Below are positions 37,923-46,436 of a DNA stretch of 64,000 nucleotides, piece by piece. The position numbers and the translations under genes were made by a program. How positions within the stretch are numbered: position 1 is the stretch's first letter; every line of letters begins with the position of its first letter. The stretch is from JBNKZU01 sp050301795 (GTDB taxonomy: Bacteria; Pseudomonadota; Gammaproteobacteria; Thiohalomonadales; Thiohalomonadaceae), in the NCBI GenBank assembly GCA_050301795.1, contig JBNKZU010000008.1:1-64000 (forward strand), given 5' to 3'. The notes under the pieces were generated by a model that saw only the letters and a program-made list of their open reading frames with translations, made no database searches and was not told the DNA's origin.

Positions 37923-38126
37923 AATTAATGGGAGCTGCTATCTTTTCAGGAATGGTATTACCTGGATTATACATATAATTTCACCGTGTTTTTTTAACTA
38001 TTGCAATAATGATTACAACTTTATCCATCAATTCTATGTATCTGTATTTATACTGTGTGAGTATTGGCAATATCATATACGATAATTTGCTAATCACATG
38101 GACATTACTATATAAACGAGGAATAT

Positions 38127-38414
38127 ATGAACACATCAATATCTTTAAACACCCTTATCCATCGTGCTGAAGGAAATATTGAAGCAGAAATTGATGGTGA
38201 ACTTGTAATGATGAATATCGAAACCGGTGATTACTACGGGCTGGATGTTAGTGCAAAAAGAATCTGGGAGATAGTAGAAAAACCCTGCACTTACAAAAAT
38301 TTAATCGAACAATTAACAGAAGAATTTGAAGTCACTGAAACACAATGTAAGAGTGATGTGGAAAAGTTTTTAGCTGAAATGGCTGAAAATAATCTTATTG
38401 TTATTACTGATTAA
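38127..38414 (+). CDS. PqqD/RRE protein B1 (copy 2, opposite strand)
   Basis: A 95-residue paralogue of the B1 protein at 33608-33886. Shared features include EAEIDGELVMMNIETGDYYGLD, RIWEIVEKP and the terminal LAEMAENNLIVI. ACGAGGAATAT precedes the ATG. It is the only lasso gene on the plus strand apart from the far nucleotidyltransferase, and it converges with the precursor gene. It has no B2 partner next to it, so it may deliver a leader to the kinase, sulfotransferases or second cyclase. Confidence 0.85.
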   Translation: MNTSISLNTLIHRAEGNIEAEIDGELVMMNIETGDYYGLDVSAKRIWEIVEKPCTYKNLIEQLTEEFEVTETQCKSDVEKFLAEMAENNLIVITD

Positions 38415-38480
38415 CAGCCACTCTCCAACAGTATGTTGTCACTAGTCGTATACGAAAAACGACATCAACTACAGCGGAGT

Positions 38481-38540
38481 ATAACCAATTAAGTGGTGAG
38501 CCACTCCAGGCAGATTGGCTCATTCCACTTAACTTGTTAT
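38481..38540. terminator. Long imperfect hairpin between precursor and B1 copy 2
   Basis: Arms 38481-38503 and 38516-38540 (ATAAC, then TTAAGTGG, then TGAGCCA, paired with their complements) form about 20 bp with a 12-nt loop and small internal loops. It lies between the convergent stops of the precursor (38584) and B1 copy 2 (38414). No T-run follows on either strand, so it may act as a bidirectional barrier or protect the precursor mRNA 3' end. Confidence 0.5.
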
Positions 38541-38583
38541 AAACACCTTTTCTGCCAGAGCCATGGCTGTGCCATACAGAAGA

Positions 38584-38748
38584 TTAGCTCGGGCCGTCGA
38601 ATGGCCCAAACTCGGTCGAATAATAACTCTTAGCTTTTGTGTCTGATGTTTCTAATTGGGTTATGTTCGGTGCTTTCCACTGCTTTTTATTATTAGTCGA
38701 ATCAATAGTTTTACCCTCTGCCTTGTCAAGGTGCTTCTCTTTATCCAT
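38584..38748 (-). CDS. Candidate lasso peptide precursor (A gene)
   Basis: A 54-residue peptide gene with a good ribosome binding site (GAGAGGTAGGAA before ATG). The leader is charged and has the RRE-binding pattern W24-x-x-P27-x-x-x-x-L32. Thr37 stands at -2, the position conserved in lasso leaders. The predicted core is residues 39-54, AKSYYSTEFGPFDGPS: Ala1 would join Glu8, giving an 8-residue ring and an 8-residue tail ending in Ser. An Ala-first core and a C-terminal Ser also occur in paeninodin, where a clustered HPr-like kinase phosphorylates that Ser. Two Tyr, two Ser and one Thr in the ring are possible sulfonation sites. Surrounded by all lasso maturation genes. Core start is inferred from the Thr rule. 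Confidence 0.85.
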   Translation of the reverse strand: MDKEKHLDKAEGKTIDSTNNKKQWKAPNITQLETSDTKAKSYYSTEFGPFDGPS

Positions 38749-38860
38749 TTCCTACCTCTCAATAACTCATTGATTTAAATTAGCTACTTCTTTAAATACA
38801 CTCACACATAGTAGTACATAGATTAAAAAAAATATAGCCCATATATGGATGCTGGCCTAT

Positions 38861-40330
38861 TTACTGGTCTAATTTGTATTTTTCAACCAATTTCAGGACT
38901 GGAGCTGTTAACCGTTTTTTAATTTCGCTTTTGATATATCTTATATCGCTTTCATTCATATAATCCTTATACCCTCCTACAATACCTTTTCGTACACGTA
39001 CTCCTTCACTGTCTGAAATGGCTTTTTTTAGATCTGCAACCCCATGAGATTCTTCTGAATCTCTCATTTTATTAAAACTCGATAACTCTATTGCCTGTTC
39101 TAAACCCTCCATGTTAACGGGTATTCCTAAAGCCTCAATAAGCCCCCTACATTGTTTTATTGTGTTTTCATGCAACTGCTCATAGGTAATTACCAGCGCA
39201 GGCTTTTGATCACTTTTTTCGCCCCAGTAGTTCAGATAGTTACAATATTTTGCAAACCCACCTTGTTCATCGCGAATAAACTGTGAAAGAGACCCTTCAT
39301 ATCCAAATAGATGTCGCGTATGAAAGAAATCAGATACCACCGTATCAAATATAGAACGAAGCAACAGAATATATGGTTTATCTTCAAAATATTTGTTTTT
39401 ATACCGACTATGACTCCAGATAATTCTAGGTATGTTTTTCATGTGTGAGAACTGATAGTTATTAAATCCTTTTAATCCTGTGTTGTCATTTGGAAGAAGG
39501 GTGAAAACTGATTGTAGGTTTACATTTACATTCAGTTTAAACACCGAATTTAAATAGTGCCCAAGTATCATTCTCAACCATGTTCGTCCACACTTTGGAT
39601 ACGATTGTATAATCCAGTCTGGATTAAAAAGGGATAACTCGATTAATCGTTGTTTTTTACTCTTATTTAACAAATTATTATGAATAAACGAGGGGACGTT
39701 GTATGCATTGGGAACAAGTTTAATCAGCCTATAGCCCATGTCTGCAAACTTGCTAACATCAAAATATATATGTCCTGTGCTCTGTCCGGGAATAATGTCC
39801 CGGGAGCATTTTGCAATCTCGTTTTTTCCACGATTTTGTTTTGAGATCCCCGCGTAGCATATACGAGATTGGCAACCATAAGCACAGGTTGCATTCCCAA
39901 AAAGTATAATACGCTCTTTTTCTGGCTGCGCTTTTAAAAAAGCATCATCATCATTCATCTCCATCGGGATGACAGCATAATCATATAACTCTAATGCCTG
40001 TTTTACTTTTACAATAGTGTTAAGGTTTTTAATTAAGCTCGCTTTAATCTTATATTTCGGATAATCCTTTTTAATCTGTTTGGCTAATTCATCGTTATAA
40101 CAAACAATAAAATTTCCATCTTGATGGTGTCTTTCTAACAAATGCTCATTCGCCTCATACACCCCCTTATCAAAATAGTGATTAGTTAATGTTAATGTTA
40201 GTCCAATGCTTTTTTTGTTGAGCGTTTCAATATGTTTATCTGTTAATGAATTATTAAAATTATATGGTCGACCGCCGTAAAGCTTTGAAGGATATACGGT
40301 ATTTCCAAATACACTTTCGATCTGATCCAT
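38861..40330 (-). CDS. Sulfotransferase fused to a U32-like Cys-motif domain
   Basis: A 489-residue frame with two parts. Residues 1 to about 230 resemble U32-peptidase-like barrel proteins: YGGRPYNF near residue 18 and the Cys motif N-x-x-C149-x3-C153-x4-C158-Y-x-x-I-S. Residues 236-489 are a PAPS sulfotransferase with a variant 5' loop PKCGRTW (245-251), LLLRSIFDTVVSDFF and RKGIVGGYKD. There is no ribosome binding site before this ATG and an in-frame TAA lies just upstream, while the upstream frame 40331-40469 would join it if one A of an A6 run were missing. Lies 112 nt upstream of the precursor gene on the same strand. Function not known; peptide tailoring is inferred. Confidence 0.75.
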   Translation of the reverse strand: MDQIESVFGNTVYPSKLYGGRPYNFNNSLTDKHIETLNKKSIGLTLTLTNHYFDKGVYEANEHLLERHHQDGNFIVCYNDELAKQIKKDYPKYKIKASLIKNLNTIVKVKQALELYDYAVIPMEMNDDDAFLKAQPEKERIILFGNATCAYGCQSRICYAGISKQNRGKNEIAKCSRDIIPGQSTGHIYFDVSKFADMGYRLIKLVPNAYNVPSFIHNNLLNKSKKQRLIELSLFNPDWIIQSYPKCGRTWLRMILGHYLNSVFKLNVNVNLQSVFTLLPNDNTGLKGFNNYQFSHMKNIPRIIWSHSRYKNKYFEDKPYILLLRSIFDTVVSDFFHTRHLFGYEGSLSQFIRDEQGGFAKYCNYLNYWGEKSDQKPALVITYEQLHENTIKQCRGLIEALGIPVNMEGLEQAIELSSFNKMRDSEESHGVADLKKAISDSEGVRVRKGIVGGYKDYMNESDIRYIKSEIKKRLTAPVLKLVEKYKLDQ

Positions 40331-40469
40331 TTTTTAGATACATATAATAGACTTTTAAATAGTGTACGATATCTATATCAAACTCTATTAATCTACTTGA
40401 AACTTCATATTTAAGTCTTGGATCAGAAAATTTTTTAAATTCTTTTGTGAGATTTATGACATTCGACAT
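40260..40469 (-). CDS. Probable 5' part of the fused sulfotransferase gene, out of frame
   Basis: A frame starting MSNVINLTKEFKKF at 40469. Its first 45 or so codons, up to the A6 run at 40330-40335, look coding (helical, charged). Beyond that it overlaps the sulfotransferase frame and becomes implausible. Removing one A would give a continuous protein of about 534 residues, with this part supplying the missing N-terminal helix before ESVFGNTVYPSKLYGG. So I read it as the N-terminus of the downstream gene separated by a frameshift, caused by sequencing error, mutation, or slippage at the A run. The alternative is a free-standing small protein. Confidence 0.45.
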   Translation of the reverse strand: MSNVINLTKEFKKFSDPRLKYEVSSRLIEFDIDIVHYLKVYYMYLKNGSDRKCIWKYRISFKALRRSTI

Positions 40470-40663
40470 TAAAACACTCTATCTACATTGAATGATTTAT
40501 AAAATTAAACTCATTTCCAGACATGACAATAATCAGCACTAACTATTACATTTAATCGCTAACACAACTTTCTAAACACGATTAAATTGCTTTATCAACG
40601 GCCTGTACATAGTAGCAATAACTATCCTGGAGATATCTTTATATTGCCTGTTTCAATTATCAG

Positions 40664-42577
40664 TTATTCTAAAGCACTTAACACCATAACAATCTGATGA
40701 AGTGACATAATTGTTTTATTCGTTGTGCAATCCTGCTGTTTTCTTTTGCTTATTACATCTAAAATGCTATTTAACTGTGCTTTATCAAAATAGTTAATAT
40801 TAAGTTGGCTACTAGATAAGTATTTCTCGAGATCTGTTTTAATTTTTGAAAAATCACACTGTTGAGATTGAGGTTTCGGATGGCTAATATCGGCCTTTTG
40901 CCGCCACTGTATCCGCTCTGTTGTTACTCCTTCAAGTATTCGTCGGAACATGTAACGCTCAATGCCATTATATATTTTCAGGTGCGGATGCATATTATAA
41001 GCATATTCCACTAATGGAATATCAAGCATTGGGTAGCGATACTCAATTCGGTATTTTCTGGCTGTCAACTCTGACCCAATTAACCGCCACTCAACTCCAA
41101 TCTCAAATAGCTCCCGTCTATGATGACTTTTAACTGAATATCGTTGATAACTGTTAATAAAGTTAAGTAGCTTAGATTTTAGTTGATATTTTTTTTGGTA
41201 TTGTTGGCTCAACAGATTTTTTTTAGAACCCTGCCAAAGCGTTTTTTCGAGACCATTTCTATGCCGTGTTAACCACCGTTTTAAAGAGGGCGTTATATGC
41301 TTCAACAGCAGATTCATCCAGCCTCTATATGGTGTATTACCTCTACCTCGCCGATATTTGCTTTTTAATAATTGATGGAGCTGTTTCCATTCACGCCGAC
41401 TGAAAAGCTCGCTTTCATAATAGTCGCCATATGCTGAAACACAATGGTCCCCTCCCCAACCTGAAAGCAGGGTACGTATCCCATGTTTTTGTGCCAGAGG
41501 CATATGATAATCAAATCCATGCTGTGCCATTAGAGCGCAACCAAGATCATTATAGAGCTGCTCCCTTTCCTCAAGATGCTGCTGTTCGCTTATTGGCTCT
41601 TTTGTCCAGACCGGTTTAAGGTTTTTATGCAGTGCCAACATTTCAAAAATATCCTGATATATTTCGCCCCACACATCACGGTTTTGCTCATCTAATTGTT
41701 CACACTGATAGGAAAATGTATAAAGTGGTTTTTCTTTTAGTATCTGTGCTGCAAATCCTACTATCCCATTGGAATCAAGTCCCTCACTTAACTGACTTCC
41801 GAGCGGATAGCTACTATCAAGACGGGTTTTTACAGCCTTTGTAAATCGCTGTTTTAACTCCGCCATCTGCTCTTCATCCGATAGTCCATTCCACTGCTGA
41901 TCATCATTTAGTGTCCAATAGCACGATAGGTGGGTGCCCGATGCGTTGATAACCATACAATGAGCAGCCGGAAACAATTCAATTCCCAGATAAGGACTCA
42001 TCCTTGCTGTTATCCCTAACCTCCATAGTGTTTCCACCAGCCACTGTTCATTAAGCTCTTTTTTGATCCAGTTTGTGGTGAAAAAGGCGTTAGGCTCATT
42101 GGTGAGCATCACCCCCTGCTCAGTCTCACAATAGAACAATACTTTAATACCGAAGTGATCCCGCGCACAAAAAAGATGTTGCCGCTTCTCATCCCAAATA
42201 ATATAGACAAAATCACCCAACAAATATTGAGGGCACTTTTCACCCCACTGCTGATATGATCTTAGAATAATTTGTCCATCAGTTAGTTGTGATAATTCTT
42301 CACCTTCAATCTGTAATTTACGTCCCAGTTCATCCCGATTATCAAGCCTGGCATTTGCTGTGATAATGTTTCCGGTATTTTTATCCTGATAAACACACTC
42401 CTGCCTAGATAACTGAGTATTAAACAATGAAGCCCTGGCAAGTGAACAGTAGCCATTGTCTAACTGAAGTTCACTTGTTGAATCTGGCACCCAATAATTG
42501 GAAGCAGAGAGCATCTGTTTAGTGAGTTCACTACTATGAGGTTGTTCAGGGGTAAAACATGCGTGAATTGTGCTCAT
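40664..42577 (-). CDS. Lasso cyclase, asparagine-synthetase-like (copy 2)
   Basis: 637 residues, the same length as copy 1 and clearly its paralogue through the whole sequence. It starts MSTIHACFTP without Cys2 and keeps LGSQLSEGLDSNG, RDHFGIKVLFY, LLSGWGGDHCV and EYRYPMLDIPLVEYAY, so it looks catalytically intact. It follows sulfotransferase copy 2 with the same zero-gap junction as in copy 1. A second cyclase implies a second substrate, or redundancy after duplication; only one precursor is visible. Confidence 0.87.
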   Translation of the reverse strand: MSTIHACFTPEQPHSSELTKQMLSASNYWVPDSTSELQLDNGYCSLARASLFNTQLSRQECVYQDKNTGNIITANARLDNRDELGRKLQIEGEELSQLTDGQIILRSYQQWGEKCPQYLLGDFVYIIWDEKRQHLFCARDHFGIKVLFYCETEQGVMLTNEPNAFFTTNWIKKELNEQWLVETLWRLGITARMSPYLGIELFPAAHCMVINASGTHLSCYWTLNDDQQWNGLSDEEQMAELKQRFTKAVKTRLDSSYPLGSQLSEGLDSNGIVGFAAQILKEKPLYTFSYQCEQLDEQNRDVWGEIYQDIFEMLALHKNLKPVWTKEPISEQQHLEEREQLYNDLGCALMAQHGFDYHMPLAQKHGIRTLLSGWGGDHCVSAYGDYYESELFSRREWKQLHQLLKSKYRRGRGNTPYRGWMNLLLKHITPSLKRWLTRHRNGLEKTLWQGSKKNLLSQQYQKKYQLKSKLLNFINSYQRYSVKSHHRRELFEIGVEWRLIGSELTARKYRIEYRYPMLDIPLVEYAYNMHPHLKIYNGIERYMFRRILEGVTTERIQWRQKADISHPKPQSQQCDFSKIKTDLEKYLSSSQLNINYFDKAQLNSILDVISKRKQQDCTTNKTIMSLHQIVMVLSALE

Positions 42578-43471
42578 CTATTTCAGAGTAATTAGTTCTG
42601 TTGGTTGGCGATTTTCATCCAGATATCCAAAACGCTGCATAACCAGATGGTGATCGTTAATAATCCTGTCTATTTGCTCTTCTGATAGTGTAATTTGCCA
42701 ATCGCCCACAATTCCCTTTCGAAAGAAATTTTTTACTTTTGGTGACTTTTCTACAAAACTGTTATCTCTTTCCTGAGCCTGTAGCTTTTCCATTGCGCAT
42801 TGCTCCAGTGCATCAGTGACTGATTGTGTGTCATCAGGAAGCTCAAGAAAAGAGGCTATCTCTGTAAAGGTTTCAAACTGGCGCTGTTTCATATCTTCAT
42901 AACGCACCACTTTAATATTCAATCCTGAGGCTTCAACCCAACTAGTTACATGCTCTGACCAACTTAATAACCACTGTCTTAGCTGGTTAGAAAGATGTTT
43001 TGTACTATTACAAAATGCAAATTTCGGATTATTCATATTTTCTATCGATTGATTGATTGAGCAACTACAATGGTTAGCAAAAGAAATAGCGATATCGAGT
43101 GGATTTCGGATAATACAGAGTACTCCTTTGGTAGCTTCTGCCGGAATAAGCGGTTCACCATTAGGTAGATAGGTGTAGGCATCATGGATTTTATGATATT
43201 CGGGTGTTTCAAGATGATTGGATATTGAGCGGTAGGCAGTAGGACGAAGACGATCAACTTCATCATGCGACAATTCATCAATATCAAAATCAAGCTCCGA
43301 TTCCACCCACTCCCTGCTGCTTGCTATTGCGCCAGTATTAAGTTCATTAATATCAACTGGCTCTGAGCTTTCATTTAAAAGATTAGCAATAAATGCCCGT
43401 GTCCAAGTGTTACCCGATTTAGGATAGGAGGCAAGCCAGTAGATATTTGGCTGATGATTACCAATTGTCAC
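42578..43471 (-). CDS. PAPS-dependent sulfotransferase (copy 2)
   Basis: 297 residues, paralogous to 36127-37023. PKSGNTW (17-23), the KIHDAYT base motif, RNPLDIAIS and FRKGIVGDWQ are all intact, so both copies should bind PAPS. GTG start overlaps the kinase stop by 4 nt. The C-terminus DENRQPTELITLK is identical to that of copy 1, which shows that the duplication is not ancient or that the end is under strong constraint. Confidence 0.85.
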   Translation of the reverse strand: MTIGNHQPNIYWLASYPKSGNTWTRAFIANLLNESSEPVDINELNTGAIASSREWVESELDFDIDELSHDEVDRLRPTAYRSISNHLETPEYHKIHDAYTYLPNGEPLIPAEATKGVLCIIRNPLDIAISFANHCSCSINQSIENMNNPKFAFCNSTKHLSNQLRQWLLSWSEHVTSWVEASGLNIKVVRYEDMKQRQFETFTEIASFLELPDDTQSVTDALEQCAMEKLQAQERDNSFVEKSPKVKNFFRKGIVGDWQITLSEEQIDRIINDHHLVMQRFGYLDENRQPTELITLK

Positions 43472-44367
43472 AACACATCCTGTTGTTTAAGGTCAGCCTC
43501 AATCTTCTCTATCAGTTCATCTAGATGAAAACCCTGAATTGGGCGGGTAATTCGAGTTAAGTTAATATTATCTGCAAGCTTTGCACACTGTTTTAAATGT
43601 GTTGATTTTAAGCCAAGCCCTTCAAGATGCTGAACCCTGTAGGTATTGAATTTAAGAGGGTTAAACTTCTTTACGCCATTAAGTGGTTCAAAAATGAATT
43701 CTTCCTGATTGTGCGTCCTTAAAACATACCCAGCTTTAACAGGCAATGGTTCTTTACAGAAACTGTCTGTAATCGGATAGGCATATTTTTCTATTTGCAA
43801 GCGTATTCGTTTGAGCTTATTGGTATCAATACCCAGTTTATCTGCGGTGTCCTGCCATAGTTTCATTTGAGGATAACCAGGAAGCACATTTAAATCATCA
43901 TCAATAACCGCCAGATCATCAGTCAGCACTTCATAACCTAATTGATGAAATCGTGCTGCAAGGGTCGACTTTCCATTACCTGAATTACCCATAAAGATCA
44001 CACAACCATCACCAAAACGAATTGCATTAGCATGAATTACCAAGCGGTTTCGCTGGTGCATTACAGCACCCATACAGGTGCCTAGCAGGAAAAGGCGAAC
44101 ACTTTGCATGTCGGCACCAGACTCAGGCTCAACAATAATCCTGTTGCCATCAGTTATATAAAACCAGGCAATTTCAGGTATATGCAGCCACAATTTATTT
44201 TTTGCTAGCTGACTAAATGGCTTTATTACATCTGGTGTCGATAGACCATTCTTATTTACTTCACCCCTGATTATTTCAATATCTATCGTCGGTTGATCTG
44301 TTTCCAGTAAAGATGGAAGCTCTATATCACTGTTTATATTGAGTCCAAATGCTTTATATCTATACAC
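43468..44367 (-). CDS. HPr-kinase-like peptide kinase (copy 2)
   Basis: 299 residues from the GTG at 44367, exactly the length of copy 1. I chose this start because AGGA lies 6 nt upstream and the following YRYKAFGLNIN aligns with the start of copy 1; an upstream ATG at 44400 would add 11 residues with no counterpart. Walker A GNSGNGKST and VLTDDLAVIDDD are intact. First gene of the second K-sulfotransferase-cyclase block. Confidence 0.85.
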   Translation of the reverse strand: MYRYKAFGLNINSDIELPSLLETDQPTIDIEIIRGEVNKNGLSTPDVIKPFSQLAKNKLWLHIPEIAWFYITDGNRIIVEPESGADMQSVRLFLLGTCMGAVMHQRNRLVIHANAIRFGDGCVIFMGNSGNGKSTLAARFHQLGYEVLTDDLAVIDDDLNVLPGYPQMKLWQDTADKLGIDTNKLKRIRLQIEKYAYPITDSFCKEPLPVKAGYVLRTHNQEEFIFEPLNGVKKFNPLKFNTYRVQHLEGLGLKSTHLKQCAKLADNINLTRITRPIQGFHLDELIEKIEADLKQQDVL

Positions 44368-44538
44368 TATATTTCCTGATGCTTCTGACAAGCATTTCAT
44401 TTTTTAAAAGTACAACTAACCAATTCTAATAGGGATCATCGTGCAAAAATAAGAATGTTATTACTTTAAATTATACCAATGAGTCCCGGTTTTTTAGATC
44501 GTTTGTTGCCAATACTACAATTATATATTTTCCAAGAC

Positions 44539-45114
44539 TTAATTTTTACTAATTGCAGATTCTAACCATTTATTTGATATGCAATCTATAACTATATGAA
44601 TGCGATCACTTTCACTTTTATTATTAATAGAATGAGGTTTTGTGAAATCACAATACCAGAGATCGCCCGGAGCCATTTTTACTGAATTCCCTGCGACGAT
44701 AAAATCAATATCTGGATTTGTAGTAATTGGTACATGTAAACGAGCTACACCATTATCTATACTCAAATCGTAGTCAGTATGCTCCTTAATTTGTGAACCT
44801 GCTGTTAGTTTTAATAATCGCACCGTAGTCAGATCACAGTGAATTTGAGAAAGTACCTCCTGAAAATAACCGCACTGTTTTAGTAGTTCTGTATTTTCCC
44901 ATTCAGATGCTGAGGGATCAGAATACATTTGCTGTATAGGATGTGTAGCTCCAACTTTTGCTCTTAGCGGCAAACCACTCCATTCACCTTCGTAGTTATC
45001 TGGAACAAAATGTTTAATCCACACGTTTTCAGAGACGATGTCAAGATCCGCATGTAATCTACCAACATCAAAAGTTAGGGGTAATTTTTTACAACATGGA
45101 TAACGTGTTTCCAT
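44539..45114 (-). CDS. Aspartyl/asparaginyl beta-hydroxylase family protein
   Basis: A 191-residue Fe(II)/2-oxoglutarate dioxygenase of the Asp/Asn beta-hydroxylase family. Iron ligands are His112 and Asp114 (EHTDYD) and His161 (KPHSINN), with Arg171 (SDRIHI) as the probable 2-oxoglutarate contact. Strong AGGAGGAG ribosome binding site. Lies between the binding-protein-like gene and kinase copy 2 on the same strand. It might hydroxylate an Asp or Asn in the lasso peptide (core Asp13) or in the collar proteins; which one cannot be told. Confidence 0.82.
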   Translation of the reverse strand: METRYPCCKKLPLTFDVGRLHADLDIVSENVWIKHFVPDNYEGEWSGLPLRAKVGATHPIQQMYSDPSASEWENTELLKQCGYFQEVLSQIHCDLTTVRLLKLTAGSQIKEHTDYDLSIDNGVARLHVPITTNPDIDFIVAGNSVKMAPGDLWYCDFTKPHSINNKSESDRIHIVIDCISNKWLESAISKN

Positions 45115-45147
45115 TTCTCCTCCTGAAATAGTCGTATAATAACCCTG

Positions 45148-46290
45148 TTACGCAATAAGATAGGGATTTAGCCACCCCTGTTTAGTCAATTTTTGTCTGG
45201 CCAGTTCCATCTGCTCAAAAAGTAGTGGTGGAACTTTTAGTTCAGTAACTGTTTTCTGTTCTATCGCGCCATTATTCAAAGATGAAACTCTTACTAAATA
45301 ACTCTTGGTTTGGATTTCATGTATTTTTGGGTCAAATTTTATTACACCTCTTGGGCCATCAACCTCTATTTCCAACAATGCTTTTCCAAAATCTTCACCA
45401 TTTGATCTTTTGTCATCTCTTCTTTCATGGGCTTTTGCTATCATCTGTCCTGTTTCATAACCAAGTAATGAATATCCACATACTTCTCGACCTGTCTCCT
45501 TAATAATCGCTTCAGAAAAGTCAATGGCTGCCTCTGATCTCATGTCCCAACAGGAAATATATTTAAATTCTGGTGAATGGTCTTCTATTTCACGCCTGTT
45601 AATCTCTGTAACTGTTGTCGGTAAACAGATAAGAGGTATATTCGTCAGATATTCTCCTTGTTTGTAAGCATTAAAAAATGATATTGCCTCCTTGCCCGAA
45701 TACAGGCCAAATATAAAATCAGGATCATTCGTCATTAACTGCTCAAGTTGTTGTGATGGATCCTCTGTTGTTGATTCACGATGAGTAACGGCCGTTTGTT
45801 TTATCTGTCCATCTTTTGCCTCAAGACCTAGCCCAAATGCAAAATTCATCCCATAGCCACCATCATGTATAGCTGCGATACTGCAGGCACTCCCTCCATA
45901 GTTTTCGGCACCCCAATAACCACTCATCCATGCGGTCTGCCACAAATTAAATGAGTTAACAAAAACATAAGGATCCTGAGCTGTATCAAAAATTAGATCT
46001 TCACCCAGTGTATTGACAATCAATGGAACCCGATTGCTATTGAAAAAACCTTTAAGGTGTTCGACTAAGGCAACATTTAAGGGGGCTATAACAACATCTA
46101 CCTGATGATTTATTAACAGTTTCTGAACTTTTTCTTCAAGAGAATCTCTTTCAGCATTGTAGCTGGTAGACTCGATATATAGCTCGTACTCAATAGAACC
46201 CAGACCCATTTTAATAGCCGTTATATAGTCTTTTGCAAAGACAGGAATAAAATTTGAACCAGGAACCAGTAAACCAATCTTAAGCGGCAT
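45148..46290 (-). CDS. Type I periplasmic-binding-protein fold without signal peptide (AmiC-like)
   Basis: A 380-residue protein resembling substrate-binding proteins of branched-chain amino acid and urea/amide transporters (Peripla_BP_6). It begins directly with the first beta strand (MPLKIGLLVPGSNF) and has no signal peptide, so it is probably cytoplasmic like the amide sensor AmiC. No transporter permease or ATPase genes accompany it. It could sense a small ligand and regulate the locus. Lies between collar gene C and the hydroxylase. Confidence 0.75.
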   Translation of the reverse strand: MPLKIGLLVPGSNFIPVFAKDYITAIKMGLGSIEYELYIESTSYNAERDSLEEKVQKLLINHQVDVVIAPLNVALVEHLKGFFNSNRVPLIVNTLGEDLIFDTAQDPYVFVNSFNLWQTAWMSGYWGAENYGGSACSIAAIHDGGYGMNFAFGLGLEAKDGQIKQTAVTHRESTTEDPSQQLEQLMTNDPDFIFGLYSGKEAISFFNAYKQGEYLTNIPLICLPTTVTEINRREIEDHSPEFKYISCWDMRSEAAIDFSEAIIKETGREVCGYSLLGYETGQMIAKAHERRDDKRSNGEDFGKALLEIEVDGPRGVIKFDPKIHEIQTKSYLVRVSSLNNGAIEQKTVTELKVPPLLFEQMELARQKLTKQGWLNPYLIA

Positions 46291-46436
46291 AATTATTTCC
46301 AGATTATTATTGTTTTAAATAATATATGAGTTGTGACAATGACTGTTTTTTTTTGAAAAAATTTAATAGCTCTTAATGAATAGATCATGGCACTTCCATA
46401 TGCCATTTTCTTCTAATCTATTAAATGGATCTGTCT

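Noticed and set aside
37923..38126. Short minus-strand peptide frame (19 codons) running into the kinase copy 1 start
   Set aside because: Too short, no leader/core pattern and no ribosome binding site distinct from that of the kinase.
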